Part shown: positions 8,395-17,908 of the stretch, in pieces
How the letters are laid out: every line of letters begins with the position of its first letter
How positions within the stretch are numbered: the stretch's first letter is position 1
NCBI RefSeq assembly: GCF_002970915.1
Contig: NZ_CP027190.1
Span: forward strand, 1,860,001-1,924,000
Direction of reading: 5' to 3'
Length of the DNA stretch: 64,000 bases
DNA from: Lactobacillus sp. CBA3605
GTDB lineage: Bacteria; Bacillota; Bacilli; Lactobacillales; Lactobacillaceae
Translations under genes and position numbers: made by a program
Notes under the pieces: model-generated
Told to the model about the DNA's origin: nothing
Databases searched by the model: none
The model's input: only the letters and a program-made list of their open reading frames with translations

Positions 8395-9771
8395 GTGGCA
8401 AAAGTTAAAACACAGTTTGTTTGTTCCAATTGTGGGTATTCCACACCACGGTATCTGGGGCGTTGCCCTAACTGTGGCGAATGGAACACGTTAGTTGAAG
8501 AACATGTTGATAAGCAACCTGATCGTAAGTCACGTGTGAGCTTTGCTGGAAAGACAGCAAAACCCCAACGACTAAAGGAAGTTTCACTGACTAAAACCCC
8601 TCGGGTTAAGACCAAGTTAAATGAGTTTAACCGGGTCTTAGGTGGCGGGGTTGTGCCCGGTTCGCTGGTCTTAATTGGTGGCGATCCTGGGATTGGTAAA
8701 TCCACCTTGCTGTTACAAGTTTCAGGCCAACTTGCTGACACTGGTGGCTCAGTGCTCTACGTGACTGGTGAAGAAAGTGCTTCGCAAGTGAAGATGCGCG
8801 CGGACCGGTTAAAGGTTGAAAGCGAAGATTTTTACTTGTATCCAGAGACGGATATGGCAAATATTCGGGCGACTATTGAAGCAACTAATCCGCAATACGT
8901 CATTATTGATTCTGTTCAGACCATGCAAGAGCCTGATGTGCAATCGGCGATTGGGTCGGTTGCGCAAATTCGTGAAATTACCGCTGAGTTATTGCAAATT
9001 GCGAAGACCAACGGCATTACTATTTTTATCGTTGGGCACGTGACTAAGGGTGGGGCCATTGCTGGACCGAAAATTTTGGAACATATGGTGGATACCGTCT
9101 TATACTTTGAAGGCGACTTACATCATACGTACCGGATTTTAAGAGCCGTTAAGAATCGGTTCGGGTCAACGAATGAACTGGGGATTTTTGAGATGCGAAC
9201 GGGCGGGTTATTTGAAGTCGCCAATCCGTCTGAAATCTTCTTAGAAGAACGTTTAAAGGATGCGACGGGTTCGGCAATTGTCGTTTCAATGGAAGGCACC
9301 CGACCTATCTTGGTGGAGGTGCAAGCGTTAGTGACGCCAACCGTCTTTGGTAATGCCAAACGGACAGCTAGTGGGTTGGATCATAATCGTGTTTCGTTGA
9401 TTATGGCAGTCCTTGAAAAGCGGGCGAGCTTGATGTTACAAAATCAAGATGCTTACCTAAAGGCAGCCGGTGGCGTAAAATTAGATGAACCAGCGATTGA
9501 TTTAGCGATTGCCGTGAGTGTGGCTTCCAGTTATCGAGATCAACAAACACGCCCTAGTGATTGTTTCGTGGGTGAAGTTGGGCTAACAGGTGAAATTCGA
9601 CGGGTCAATCGGATTGAACAGCGGGTTGGTGAAGCTACAAAATTAGGATTCAAGCGAATCTTTATTCCAAAGAATAATCTGCAAGGCTGGGATATTCCTA
9701 AAGAAATTGATGTGATTGGAGTTGCCACGTTAAAAGAAGCACTACAATTAGCATTACAACAGCCAAATTAA
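8395..9771 (+). CDS. radA: DNA repair protein RadA
   Basis: 458-residue branch-migration helicase that acts with RecA in recombination and, in naturally transformable bacteria, in DNA uptake. It has an N-terminal C4 zinc finger ([21 protein letters not shown] in two halves), a RecA-like core with Walker [13 protein letters not shown], and the family-specific [15 protein letters not shown] motif. The Lon-like C-terminal domain follows ([17 protein letters not shown]). Length is normal. The GTG start at 8395 follows GGAGGAA. The PIN/TRAM gene follows after 20 bp, as in other Firmicutes. Confidence 0.97.
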   Translation: MAKVKTQFVCSNCGYSTPRYLGRCPNCGEWNTLVEEHVDKQPDRKSRVSFAGKTAKPQRLKEVSLTKTPRVKTKLNEFNRVLGGGVVPGSLVLIGGDPGIGKSTLLLQVSGQLADTGGSVLYVTGEESASQVKMRADRLKVESEDFYLYPETDMANIRATIEATNPQYVIIDSVQTMQEPDVQSAIGSVAQIREITAELLQIAKTNGITIFIVGHVTKGGAIAGPKILEHMVDTVLYFEGDLHHTYRILRAVKNRFGSTNELGIFEMRTGGLFEVANPSEIFLEERLKDATGSAIVVSMEGTRPILVEVQALVTPTVFGNAKRTASGLDHNRVSLIMAVLEKRASLMLQNQDAYLKAAGGVKLDEPAIDLAIAVSVASSYRDQQTRPSDCFVGEVGLTGEIRRVNRIEQRVGEATKLGFKRIFIPKNNLQGWDIPKEIDVIGVATLKEALQLALQQPN

Positions 9772-9791
9772 ATAACAAAGGGGCTGACGCC

Positions 9792-10973
9792 ATGAAGAAG
9801 TTAACGGTACGACTCGTATTCGTGATAGTCGGTGGGACGTTAGGATTAACTTACTTACCGTTTCTATGGGCCACGATTTGGTCGCAACCAAATCCATTAT
9901 TAAACAATCTTTTTACTGATTTTTTGCTTGGGGCATTAATTTTGTGGGTGCTGTCATTATTCTTAGCGAATGCAGCAGTCAAACTAGTGGATCGAGTCGA
10001 AAAGAATTTATCAAAGCAAAATCCGATGACCTTATTATTCGGGAGCGTTGGGTTCATTATTGGGTTACTGATCGCGGTTCTGATTTCGCAATTATTCAAT
10101 CGTAGTCCATTATTCTTATTGAACACGGTCGTCCCGATAATTCTGATGCTGTTCTTTGGTTATATTGGGGCCCGAGTTGGGACCACCCGAATTGATGAAT
10201 GGCGGAAGGTCTTTAATTTTAAACGGCGTGAAAAAGAAACGTCACCTGAAATTACGGATGCGCAGCCCGATCAAAATTATCATCATTATAAAATTTTGGA
10301 TACCAATATTTTAATTGATGGTCGGATTTATGATTTAGTGAAGACTGGGTTTCTGGAAGGCACTTTGTTAGTGCCTAACTTTGTGTTGTACGAGTTACAA
10401 TACATTGCGGATTCAGCGGATAGCATCAAACGTGTTCGCGGTCGCCGGGGCTTAGATATTTTGAATAAGCTACAAAGTGACCACATTATCCCAGTTGAAA
10501 TGTATAAAGGTGACTTTGAAGATATCCCGGAAGTCGACACTAAATTAATTCAGTTGGCTAAAAAAGTGAATGGCGTCATTGTGACTAACGACTATAATCT
10601 CAACAAAGTCATTGAATTTCAAAATGTGCAAGTGCTCAATATTAACCAGCTCGCAAAATCCTTAAAACCCCGGGTCATTCCGGGTGAAGAGATGACGGTC
10701 ATGGTTGTTAAAAATGGTAGTGAACGGCAACAAGGGGTTGGCTATCTTGATGACGGTACGATGATTGTGGTCGAAGACGGTAAGTTCTATATCAATGAAA
10801 AAGTTGACGTGGTGGTTACGAGTGCCTTACAAACGGATGCTGGCCGAATGATTTTTGCACGGTTGGCACACGCTAATCGTGGTATTTCAGCTAAGTCAGA
10901 TAGTGATAATGGGCATAACAAGTCTCGCGAACGGACGACCACTAATCAGCGACATAAGTCGACGAAATCCTAG
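9792..10973 (+). CDS. PIN/TRAM domain membrane protein (YacL family)
   Basis: 393-residue protein with four predicted N-terminal membrane helices (about residues 5-125), a PIN nuclease domain beginning at YKILDTNILIDGRIYDL with conserved acidic residues (also VDTKLIQLAKK and VTNDYNLNK), and a C-terminal TRAM domain followed by a basic tail. PIN domains are Mg-dependent ribonucleases and TRAM domains bind RNA, so an RNA-processing role at the membrane is likely. The exact substrate is not known. It sits between radA and gltX as in many Firmicutes and probably shares the radA transcript. Confidence 0.9.
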   Translation: MKKLTVRLVFVIVGGTLGLTYLPFLWATIWSQPNPLLNNLFTDFLLGALILWVLSLFLANAAVKLVDRVEKNLSKQNPMTLLFGSVGFIIGLLIAVLISQLFNRSPLFLLNTVVPIILMLFFGYIGARVGTTRIDEWRKVFNFKRREKETSPEITDAQPDQNYHHYKILDTNILIDGRIYDLVKTGFLEGTLLVPNFVLYELQYIADSADSIKRVRGRRGLDILNKLQSDHIIPVEMYKGDFEDIPEVDTKLIQLAKKVNGVIVTNDYNLNKVIEFQNVQVLNINQLAKSLKPRVIPGEEMTVMVVKNGSERQQGVGYLDDGTMIVVEDGKFYINEKVDVVVTSALQTDAGRMIFARLAHANRGISAKSDSDNGHNKSRERTTTNQRHKSTKS

Positions 10974-11130
10974 TCAAAACTTTATTTTTAAGGATAAACA
11001 TTGTAAACTAAACTAGTAGTCTGTTTATTAGGACCGTTCGTGGTTGCTAATGAACGCGCTTCGGCAATTTTGCCGAAAAATGAATGCAAGTTAGCATTTA
11101 TATTGTAATAAAAATATGAAAGAGGCGTTA
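10974..11130 (+). other. Intergenic region before gltX with two small dyads
   Basis: Two short inverted repeats are visible: TTCGGCAA/TTGCCGAA (11060-11077) and AATGC/GCATT around 11082-11097. Neither is followed by a T run, and there is no T-box core, so I do not call a terminator or riboswitch. gltX may have its own promoter here, but I cannot place one convincingly. Confidence 0.4.
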
Positions 11131-12627
11131 ATGACATTGGCAAAGAGCAAGATTCGTGTGCGTTACGCACCAAGTCCAACTGGCCATTTACACATTGGTA
11201 ATGCTCGGACAGCGTTATTTAATTATTTGTTTGCCCGGCATAATAAGGGTAAATTCATTCTGCGAATTGAAGATACTGATTTAAAGCGGAATATCGCAGA
11301 TGGCGAAAAGAGCCAAATGGATAATTTGGCTTGGTTAGGGATTGATTGGGATGAAGGTCCTGATAAGGGCGGCGACTTTGGTCCTTACCGTCAATCTGAA
11401 CGGAAATCACTTTATGATCCTTTGATTCAACAATTGATTGATGAAGGTAAGGCTTACGAGTCTTATATGACCGAAGATGAGTTACAAGCCCAACGTGAAG
11501 CCCAAAAGGCGCGTAAAGAAATGCCACATTACGTGTATGAATTTAAAGGCATGACTGAAGATGAAAAAGCGGCTAAGATTGCAGCAGCTAAGGCGGCTGG
11601 GGTTACCCCGGTTATTCGTTTCCACGTCCCCGAAGCACAAACTTACGCTTGGGATGATATGGTTAAAGGTCACGTTTCCTTTGAATCCAAGACTGTTGGT
11701 GGCGATTTCGTCATCAAAAAGCGGGATGGCATGCCAACGTATAACTTTGCCGTGGTAGTTGATGACCATTTGATGCAAATTAGCCATGTTTTCCGTGGTG
11801 ATGATCACGTTGCCAATACGCCTAAACAATTAATGATTTATGAAGCCTTCGAGTGGGAAGCACCTAAGTTTGGCCACATGAGCCTAATCATCAATACCGA
11901 AACGGGTAAGAAGTTAAGTAAACGTGACGAAACAGTGCTTCAATTCATCGAACAATATCGTGAATTGGGTTACTTACCAGAAGCCATGTTAAACTTCATT
12001 ATCTTATTAGGTTGGTCACCAGTTGGTGAAAGTGAATTGTTCACCAAGCGTGAATTCATCAAAATGTATGATGAAACCCGTTTGAGCAAATCACCAGCCG
12101 CTTTTGATGGTAAGAAGCTCGAATGGATTAACAATCAATACGTTAAAAAGGCCCCTGAAAATGAGATTTTCTCAATGTCAATCCAACAATTGATTAAAGC
12201 TGGTCGGTTACCTAAGCGTCCAGATATGAATACGATTGAATGGACCCGGACGTTAGTCTCATTATTTAAGCACCAGATGAGTTACACTGGGCAAGTGGTT
12301 GAATTGTCCGATCTATTCTTTAACGGCCCCGCTGAAATTAATGATGAAGCGAAAGCTGAGTTGGCAGTGGAAACGGCGCCAACGGTCTTAAAAGAATTCC
12401 GGCAACGAATTGAAACGATTGATGTCTTCGAAGCTACTGAAATTCAAAAGACCATCAAATCAATTCAAAAAGATACTAAGATCAAAGGTCGTCAATTATA
12501 CATGCCAATCCGGATTGCGGTTAGTCATGAAATGCACGGTCCCGAATTACCAGAAACGATTGAATTATTAGGTCGCGAAACTACGATGAAGCATTTAGAT
12601 GCAATGATCGCAACTTTAGCAAAATAA
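11131..12627 (+). CDS. gltX: Glutamate--tRNA ligase (GluRS)
   Basis: 498-residue class I aminoacyl-tRNA synthetase charging tRNA-Glu (and usually tRNA-Gln in bacteria that amidate it afterwards). The HIGH motif appears as [16 protein letters not shown] and the KMSKS loop as GKKLSKRDE. The C-terminal anticodon-binding domain is helical. The ATG at 11131 follows GAAAGAGG; an in-frame ATG at 11116 has no ribosome binding site. In Bacillus gltX is followed by cysE and cysS; here cysE is absent and cysS follows behind its own T-box. Confidence 0.96.
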   Translation: MTLAKSKIRVRYAPSPTGHLHIGNARTALFNYLFARHNKGKFILRIEDTDLKRNIADGEKSQMDNLAWLGIDWDEGPDKGGDFGPYRQSERKSLYDPLIQQLIDEGKAYESYMTEDELQAQREAQKARKEMPHYVYEFKGMTEDEKAAKIAAAKAAGVTPVIRFHVPEAQTYAWDDMVKGHVSFESKTVGGDFVIKKRDGMPTYNFAVVVDDHLMQISHVFRGDDHVANTPKQLMIYEAFEWEAPKFGHMSLIINTETGKKLSKRDETVLQFIEQYRELGYLPEAMLNFIILLGWSPVGESELFTKREFIKMYDETRLSKSPAAFDGKKLEWINNQYVKKAPENEIFSMSIQQLIKAGRLPKRPDMNTIEWTRTLVSLFKHQMSYTGQVVELSDLFFNGPAEINDEAKAELAVETAPTVLKEFRQRIETIDVFEATEIQKTIKSIQKDTKIKGRQLYMPIRIAVSHEMHGPELPETIELLGRETTMKHLDAMIATLAK

Positions 12628-12629
12628 CT

Positions 12630-12846
12630 GTTTGATAATAAGAGCAACCTTGGAAAGTCCTCAGAGAGCGACGGTAACTGTGAAGTCGTGACGCCTCAAG
12701 TTGCAGTGCGATTATCAGCTGAACAGGCGGGTGGCCGTTATCCCAGTAATGAGACCGGTCCGCCGGTGAAGCAAGAGTGGAAACACGCGTCAAGCGTCTT
12801 TTGTATCAGAGGAAGTTATTCCTTTGATATTAAAGGCGCTTTTTTG
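12630..12846 (+). ncRNA. T-box leader controlling cysS (cysteine-specific)
   Basis: The 300-bp gap before cysS carries a T-box. Stem I begins around an AGAGAG stretch at 12663. The T-box core reads AGAGTGGAAACACGCG (12774-12789), a variant of AGGGTGGNACCGCG. The TGGA in the bulge would pair with the UCCA 3' end of a tRNA whose discriminator base is U, which fits tRNA-Cys. A TGC Cys codon at 12712-12714 is a candidate specifier. The terminator stem is 12793-12814 with 12819-12840, followed by six T. Low charged tRNA-Cys should favour readthrough into cysS. Confidence 0.92.
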
Positions 12847-12928
12847 GCACCACGCCTCAAGTGGGCCGGTGACATGTTAAACTAAAGCAATCTAAAAATT
12901 ATGATAAGTTGAGAGGAGCTGGTCAGTA

Positions 12929-14341
12929 ATGTTATCAGTATTTAATACCCTAACCCGGCAAAAGGAACCCTTTAAGTCAATTACCCCAGGTGTGGTTAAA
13001 ATGTATGTCTGTGGTCCGACCGTTTATAACTATATTCATATTGGGAATGCCCGTTCGGCAATTGCCTTTGACACGATTCGGCGATATTTAGAATATAGTG
13101 GCTATCAGGTCGATTACGTTTCCAATTTTACCGATGTGGATGATAAGATGATCAAACGTGCGGCCCAAGACCAGACTACAGTGCCAGCGATTGCTGATCG
13201 ATTTATTAAAGCTTTTATGGCAGATGCTCAGGCAGTCAATATAGAACCGGCGACGGCCCATCCCCGGGCTTCGGAAAACATTCCTGAAATTATTGCTTTC
13301 ATTGAAGCTTTAATTGCCAAAGATTATGCGTATGAATCAGCTGGCGATGTCTATTATCGAACGCGCCGGTTCAAAAACTATGGTCAGCTTTCGGATCAAC
13401 GAATTGATGATTTGGAAGTTGGTGCTAGTCAACATACCGCTGATGAAGAAACTGATCGCAAGGCTGATCCGATTGACTTTGCACTCTGGAAAAGTGCGAA
13501 ACCAGGTGAAATCTCATGGTCATCACCATGGGGCGCAGGTCGCCCAGGCTGGCATATTGAATGTTCAGTGATGGCGACGAAGTATTTAGGGGCGACGATT
13601 GATATTCATGGTGGGGGGCAAGATTTGGAATTTCCACATCATGAAAATGAAATCGCACAAAGTGAAGCGAAGACTGGCCAAAAATTTGCTAACTATTGGT
13701 TACACAACGGGTTCGTCACAGTTGGTGACGATAACGAAAAGATGAGCAAATCTTTAGGTAATTTTGTAACGGTTCATGATATTATTAAACAGGTCGATCC
13801 GCAAACGCTACGATTCTTTATGGCAACGACGCAATACCGGCGGCCGATTCAATACAGTCAAAAGAATTTAGCCGAAGCTGCGAATAATTTAAGTAAGTTA
13901 CAAAATGCTTTTACCAACTTAACTTACCGGCTAAAAGATGCAGTGGCTGGTACTGATGTATCTGTAACAGCGCAACTGGCGACCTTGACGGCTCATTTCG
14001 TCACGGCGATGGATGATGATTTCAATGTGCAAAATGGGATTGCTGCGGTTTATGAATTAGCTAAGTTAGCGAATATCTATGCGGCTAAACCGGTCGTTCA
14101 AGTGGCAACGCTAGAAGCCTTGATTGCCCAATTAACTCAGTTAGTACAGGTTTTTGGGGTTAACTTGAAGACCGAAACGACCACTTTAGCAGATGCTGAT
14201 ATTCAAGCCTTAATTGCGGCACGTGAAGCCGCTCGTCAAGCGAAAGACTTTGCCAAAGCGGATCAAATTCGTGATGATTTAAAGGCCCAAGGGATTGTCT
14301 TGGAAGATACGCCCCAAGGGGTCCGGTTCAGAAAGGATTAA
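12929..14341 (+). CDS. cysS: Cysteine--tRNA ligase (CysRS)
   Basis: 470-residue class I synthetase. The first zinc ligand is in [14 protein letters not shown] is HIGNARSAI, further zinc ligands are in WHIECSVM and [10 protein letters not shown], and the KMSKS loop is [10 protein letters not shown]. Length matches the family. The start at 12929 follows AGAGGAG. Expression should be set by the cysteine T-box upstream. The stop codon is one base before the mrnC start, so translation of the next gene is probably coupled. Confidence 0.97.
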   Translation: MLSVFNTLTRQKEPFKSITPGVVKMYVCGPTVYNYIHIGNARSAIAFDTIRRYLEYSGYQVDYVSNFTDVDDKMIKRAAQDQTTVPAIADRFIKAFMADAQAVNIEPATAHPRASENIPEIIAFIEALIAKDYAYESAGDVYYRTRRFKNYGQLSDQRIDDLEVGASQHTADEETDRKADPIDFALWKSAKPGEISWSSPWGAGRPGWHIECSVMATKYLGATIDIHGGGQDLEFPHHENEIAQSEAKTGQKFANYWLHNGFVTVGDDNEKMSKSLGNFVTVHDIIKQVDPQTLRFFMATTQYRRPIQYSQKNLAEAANNLSKLQNAFTNLTYRLKDAVAGTDVSVTAQLATLTAHFVTAMDDDFNVQNGIAAVYELAKLANIYAAKPVVQVATLEALIAQLTQLVQVFGVNLKTETTTLADADIQALIAAREAARQAKDFAKADQIRDDLKAQGIVLEDTPQGVRFRKD

Positions 14342-14342
14342 T

Positions 14343-14753
14343 ATGACAGTTGATTATCAACAATTAAATGGGATTGCTTTAGCCTATCTAGGGGATGCGG
14401 TTTATGAACCGTTTATCCGGCAACATTTAATTGAAATCGGGTATACTAAACCCACGAAACTACATCACCATGCGACTCATTATGTGTCTGCTAAAGCACA
14501 AGCAGCATTGATTAAGCGGATGCAGGCTGAGGAGATTTTAACGGCAACCGAAACGGATGTTTTCAAACGTGGTCGGAATGCTAAAAGCCATACGTCGGCG
14601 AAACATACCGATGTGTTAACGTATCGAATTTCAACGGGGTTTGAAGCAATTTTTGGTTATTTACAGCTAACGGCACAGACGGAACGGATTGCCACGTTAG
14701 CAAATTGGTGTATCACACAAGTCGATGAAGGGAGGCTTTCAAATGTCAACTAA
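14343..14753 (+). CDS. mrnC: Mini-ribonuclease III
   Basis: 136-residue RNase III catalytic domain without the double-stranded RNA-binding domain, matching Mini-III, which matures 23S rRNA ends in Firmicutes. The signature region [17 protein letters not shown] contains the catalytic acidic residues; the second conserved part is [33 protein letters not shown], given here in family-typical order. The start at 14343 is used because the longer frame would overlap cysS by 47 bases; GAAAGGA in the cysS tail is the binding site. It overlaps rlmB by 11 bases. Confidence 0.92.
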   Translation: MTVDYQQLNGIALAYLGDAVYEPFIRQHLIEIGYTKPTKLHHHATHYVSAKAQAALIKRMQAEEILTATETDVFKRGRNAKSHTSAKHTDVLTYRISTGFEAIFGYLQLTAQTERIATLANWCITQVDEGRLSNVN

Positions 14754-15522
14754 CAATGAACAACCCACTACTGATCAGGAACCAGCTGATTTTGTGATCG
14801 GCCGTCATCCAGCCATGGCAGCCATTAAGAGTGAACAACAAATTAATAAAGTCTTTATTCAAAGTGGCCTACAAGCCGATGTTTTAAATGATATTGCTAA
14901 GATTGCTAAGAAACGTCATCTGATCGTCCAATATGTTCCAAAGCAAAAGTTAGATCGATTAACCGATAATGCAAATCATCAAGGGGTTGCAGTCGGGGTG
15001 GCTGCCTTTGAATACGCAACTATTGATGACTTGTTTGCGGTGGCAACGGCGAAACAAGAACCACCATTCTTTTTGATCTTAGATAATATTGAAGATCCTC
15101 ATAATCTCGGTTCCATCATGCGGACTGCGGATGCTGCGGGAGTTCACGGCATCATTATTCCTAAGCGGCGAGCAGTTGGCTTAACGAGTACGGTCGCTAA
15201 GACGTCTACGGGCGCTATCGAACATGTCAAAGTTGCCCGGGTCACGAACCTCGTTCAAACCGTTAAAGAATTACAGACGGCTGGCCTTTGGATTTTTGGC
15301 ACTGCAATGGATGGGACGGATTATCGGTGTTGGGATGCCAGCGGAGCCGTTGGGTTGATTATTGGTAATGAAGGTAAGGGGATTTCACCGTTGTTACAAA
15401 AGACCGCGGATGAGATGCTCACGATTCCGATGATTGGGCATGTCCAGAGTCTAAATGCCAGTGTCGCTGCTAGTTTATTGGTCTATCAAGGTTACACATC
15501 GCGCCATCCACTAGGAAATTAA
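14743..15522 (+). CDS. rlmB: 23S rRNA 2'-O-ribose methyltransferase RlmB (TrmH/SpoU family)
   Basis: 259-residue SPOUT methyltransferase. A short acidic N-terminal tail and a substrate-binding domain (about residues 18-95) precede the knotted catalytic domain with motif 1 [21 protein letters not shown], split here as [11 protein letters not shown] and IMRTADAAG, motif 2 [11 protein letters not shown] and motif 3 [19 protein letters not shown]. It is predicted to methylate G2251 of 23S rRNA with S-adenosylmethionine. The ATG at 14743 has GGGAGG upstream inside mrnC. Its TAA overlaps the ATG of the next gene. Confidence 0.93.
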   Translation: MSTNNEQPTTDQEPADFVIGRHPAMAAIKSEQQINKVFIQSGLQADVLNDIAKIAKKRHLIVQYVPKQKLDRLTDNANHQGVAVGVAAFEYATIDDLFAVATAKQEPPFFLILDNIEDPHNLGSIMRTADAAGVHGIIIPKRRAVGLTSTVAKTSTGAIEHVKVARVTNLVQTVKELQTAGLWIFGTAMDGTDYRCWDASGAVGLIIGNEGKGISPLLQKTADEMLTIPMIGHVQSLNASVAASLLVYQGYTSRHPLGN

Positions 15523-16067
15523 TGATGAAACAACAATTATTAATTGTGGATGCATATAATATGATTGGTAATTGGCCAGAACTGAATCGGCTGAAACAAA
15601 GCGAGCGATTGCCAGATGCGCGTGACGAGCTGTTGAATGTTTTGACCGAATATAAAAAAATCACTGGCTTAAATATTAGTGTTATTTTTGACGCCATGTA
15701 TGTCCCAGGAAATTCAAAAAGGTACCGGCAAGCTGATTTAGAAATTGTTTGGACGAGTAAAAATCAAACGGCTGATAGTTATATTGAAAAGTATGCTGCT
15801 GAGCAACAATCGCGGGTGATGCAGGTGACGGTTGCCACTAGCGACCAAGCAGAACAGTGGGTTATTTTTTCAGAAGGTGCCTTGCGAATCCCGGCCCTAG
15901 AATTACGGAAACGCGTGCATGAAGCTTTGAAAGAAGTTCGGCATACTGCGGTACGTAGTCAGGATTTAGGCGCAGTGCGAAAGTCACCTTGGGATGCGCA
16001 ACAATTGTCGGCTTTAGATCAATATCGGCAACAGTTAGAACGGGAACATTCGAAACATCATCATTAG
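15522..16067 (+). CDS. rae1: NYN-domain ribonuclease of the YacP/Rae1 family
   Basis: 181-residue PIN-like NYN nuclease. The N-terminus LLIVDAYNMIGNWPEL holds the first catalytic Asp; further acidic residues are in VIFDAMYVPG and TADSYIEKYA, as in the family. In Bacillus subtilis the homologue Rae1 cuts mRNA within the ribosomal A site. Overlap of the start with the rlmB stop (TAATG) and the ribosomal neighbours agree with a translation-linked role. Position between rlmB and sigH is conserved in Firmicutes. The gene symbol rests on that homology, not on experiment. Confidence 0.88.
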   Translation: MMKQQLLIVDAYNMIGNWPELNRLKQSERLPDARDELLNVLTEYKKITGLNISVIFDAMYVPGNSKRYRQADLEIVWTSKNQTADSYIEKYAAEQQSRVMQVTVATSDQAEQWVIFSEGALRIPALELRKRVHEALKEVRHTAVRSQDLGAVRKSPWDAQQLSALDQYRQQLEREHSKHHH

Positions 16068-16177
16068 TCAATTTATTGCTAGCAAAATTGTATTTTGATA
16101 TGGATCAATAATAAGTCGAAACTTAATTAATTGTTTAACTGTTTTTTAGTATAAATCAAAAACGTACGTTCGCCTGT

Positions 16178-16258
16178 GCCGCGCTAAAGCCCCGTGTATA
16201 TTCAGTTTGCAGACACTGGACGATGCGGCTTCTGTAATTCAGAAACGAGGAATACGAT
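16178..16258 (+). promoter_or_regulatory. Structured 5' leader of sigH
   Basis: Two hairpins precede the TTG start. The outer one pairs GCCGC (16178-16182) with GCGGC (16225-16229) and encloses a GTGT/ACAC pair. The second pairs TTCTG (16230-16234) with CAGAA (16240-16244), ending one base before the ribosome binding site GAGGA (16246-16250). A candidate -10 TATAAA is at 16150-16155, and a palindrome AACGTACGTT is at 16161-16170. The arrangement suggests translational control of the sigma factor, which is inference. Confidence 0.45.
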
Positions 16259-16816
16259 TTGAACGAACAGCAATTAATTGCGTTAGCAGCACAAGGAGAC
16301 AATCAAAGTATTATTGATTTAGCTGAACAATATTTGCCGGTAGTTTTAAAGTTGCGCCGCCAGTACTTTATCCGAAATTACGATGAGGATGATTGGTTAC
16401 AAGAAGCGCGAATTGCGATTCATCGGGCAGCTAGTGAGTATGATCAACGACACGCATGCAGTTTTGGCGCTTTTTACCGGTTGTTACTGAATAATCAAGT
16501 CATTGATTTGATTCGACGTTCGCAGGCGAAAAAACGACGTCCGGAACATGATATCTTATCTTTAGATATGGGAATGGATGATGGTAATGATGCCTTATTA
16601 GTGACCAATCTCATGGCAGTTGATATTGTGCACGTGCGTAATATCGTGGCTGAATTTGCGAAAGAATGTTCTAGCTTTGAAGGCCAAGTATTTACCGCCT
16701 TACTAGCTGGCTATTCACCGCAATATATCGCTCGTGATTTAGACGTCGGCTTAGCACCAGTTACTAATGCGGCCGATCGTTGTCGCCGTAAGCTTCGTCA
16801 GCAATTAGCAAGCTAG
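16259..16816 (+). CDS. sigH: SigH/ComX-type alternative RNA polymerase sigma factor
   Basis: 185-residue sigma-70 family protein. Region 2 covers about residues 12-85 (VLKLRRQYFIRNYDEDDWLQEARIAI is the core recognition area, given here as two parts LRRQYFIRN and DDWLQEARIAI). Region 4 near the C-terminus reads GYSPQYIARDLDVGLAPVTNAADRCR in family order, with a helix-turn-helix. In Bacillus sigH lies at this same position, before rpmG-secE-nusG; in lactobacilli the homologue controls late competence genes. The start codon is TTG with GAGGA 8 nt upstream. comFA and comFC at 60 kb are expected targets. Confidence 0.87.
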   Translation: MNEQQLIALAAQGDNQSIIDLAEQYLPVVLKLRRQYFIRNYDEDDWLQEARIAIHRAASEYDQRHACSFGAFYRLLLNNQVIDLIRRSQAKKRRPEHDILSLDMGMDDGNDALLVTNLMAVDIVHVRNIVAEFAKECSSFEGQVFTALLAGYSPQYIARDLDVGLAPVTNAADRCRRKLRQQLAS

Positions 16817-16823
16817 CATTAAA

Positions 16824-16852
16824 TTGACATTCGAAAAATTCCATGATACTGT
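16824..16852 (+). promoter_or_regulatory. Promoter of rpmG-secE
   Basis: Consensus -35 TTGACA (16824-16829), 17 bp, and -10 TACTGT (16847-16852) preceded by TGA, an extended -10. Confidence 0.8.
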
Positions 16853-16881
16853 TAGACCTGATAATTATGGAGGTAGTATCG

Positions 16882-17031
16882 ATGGCACATAAGAAAATTG
16901 CACTGGCATGTACGGTTTGTGGTTCGCGAAACTATACGATTGATGCCAATCCTAATCGAACTAACCGCTTAGAAGTTAAGAAATTTTGTAAGTTCTGTGG
17001 ACAACATACACTTCATCGTGAAACGCGGTAG
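16882..17031 (+). CDS. rpmG: 50S ribosomal protein L33
   Basis: 49-residue basic ribosomal protein with two CxxC pairs (CTVC and CKFC) forming a zinc ribbon, so this is the zinc-binding form. Zinc-containing L33 paralogues are usually replaced by zinc-free versions under zinc limitation. The ATG at 16882 follows ATGGAGG. It is cotranscribed with secE, 11 bp downstream, as in most Firmicutes. Confidence 0.95.
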   Translation: MAHKKIALACTVCGSRNYTIDANPNRTNRLEVKKFCKFCGQHTLHRETR

Positions 17032-17042
17032 GGGGACTAACT

Positions 17043-17228
17043 ATGCGATTATTTAAGTTTTTTGGATCAGTTGGACACGAAATGAAAAAGGTTACTTGGC
17101 CAACTTGGCGAGAAAATCGGCGTGATTCATGGACGGTTATCTCAACCTCGTTGTTTTTCGTGGCATTTTTCGCGTTATTTGATTGGGTCATCCAATTGCT
17201 TTTAAACATGTTAACGGCTTTGCACTAA
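17043..17228 (+). CDS. secE: Preprotein translocase subunit SecE
   Basis: 61-residue protein with the SecE pattern: an amphipathic N-terminal stretch ending in VTWPTWRENRRDSW, then one membrane segment (about residues 35-58). It clamps SecY in the protein-export channel that SecA (at 62.8 kb) drives. The ATG at 17043 has GGGGGA upstream. Confidence 0.95.
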   Translation: MRLFKFFGSVGHEMKKVTWPTWRENRRDSWTVISTSLFFVAFFALFDWVIQLLLNMLTALH

Positions 17229-17251
17229 TGGCCTTTTAGCAATAAATTTGT

Positions 17252-17257
17252 TATAAT
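17252..17257 (+). promoter_or_regulatory. -10 element ahead of the nusG leader
   Basis: A perfect TATAAT at 17252-17257 lies in the secE-nusG gap, with no good -35. Transcription would start near 17264, only about ten bases before the terminator hairpin at 17274. Confidence 0.5.
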
Positions 17258-17273
17258 ATGGTTATTGAAAGAA

Positions 17274-17299
17274 AAACTTCGTCTTGGCGAAGTTTTTTT
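17274..17299 (+). terminator. Terminator/attenuator between secE and nusG
   Basis: Stem AAACTTCG (17274-17281) with CGAAGTTT (17288-17295), loop of six, then TTTTG and further T-rich sequence. It would end rpmG-secE transcripts and also meets any transcript from the TATAAT just upstream, so nusG must be reached by readthrough or by a promoter further downstream. Confidence 0.82.
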
Positions 17300-17335
17300 G
17301 TTTTACTTAAAAGACATTCTTAAAGGAGTTTAATC

Positions 17336-17884
17336 ATGGTCGAATCTGTTGAAAAGAAATGGTATGTGCTACATACTTATGCTGGTTATGAAAACAAAGT
17401 TAGTTCTAACTTGGAATCACGGGTCCAATCAATGGGCATGGAAGACAATATTTTCCGAGTGGTCGTGCCAGAAGAAGAATCTCATGAAGTTAAAAATGGG
17501 AAAGATAAAGTTGAAATGAAAAAGGTCTTCCCCGGTTATGTCTTAGTAGAAATGGTCATGACTGACCAAGCTTGGTACATTGTCCGGAATACACCAGGGG
17601 TTACTGGATTCTTGGGGTCACATGGTCAAGGGAGTAAGCCAACGCCATTGTTACCAGAAGAAGCAGAAGATATTTTACATCAATTAGGCATGAGTGCGCG
17701 ACATACGGAACTTAACGTTGAAGTTGGCGAACAAGTGACCATCATTGATGGGGCCTTTTCAGGCTTGGCTGGTGAAATCACCGAAATTGATACTGAAAAG
17801 TTGAAATTAAAAGTCAATATCAACATGTTTGGTCGTGAAACGAGTACAGAACTTGATTTCGACCAAGTTGATCAAATCCAATAA
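17336..17884 (+). CDS. nusG: Transcription termination/antitermination protein NusG
   Basis: 182-residue RNA polymerase-bound elongation factor. The NGN domain starts at KKWYVLHTYAGYENKVSSNL and includes FPGYVLVEM and VRNTPGVTGFLG. A KOW domain follows at GEQVTIIDGAFSGLAGEI. It links polymerase to ribosome or Rho and affects pausing. AAAGGAG precedes the ATG. It is separated from secE by a terminator, and a lipase-like gene follows after 24 bp. Confidence 0.97.
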   Translation: MVESVEKKWYVLHTYAGYENKVSSNLESRVQSMGMEDNIFRVVVPEEESHEVKNGKDKVEMKKVFPGYVLVEMVMTDQAWYIVRNTPGVTGFLGSHGQGSKPTPLLPEEAEDILHQLGMSARHTELNVEVGEQVTIIDGAFSGLAGEITEIDTEKLKLKVNINMFGRETSTELDFDQVDQIQ

Positions 17885-17908
17885 TTTTAAATAAGCTGGT
17901 GGGCAAAC

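Noticed and set aside
10974..11130. Possible T-box or riboswitch before gltX
   Set aside because: No T-box core and no terminator; only two short dyads.
12688..12885. Short open frame between gltX and cysS
   Set aside because: It lies entirely in the T-box leader and its terminator, with no ribosome binding site.
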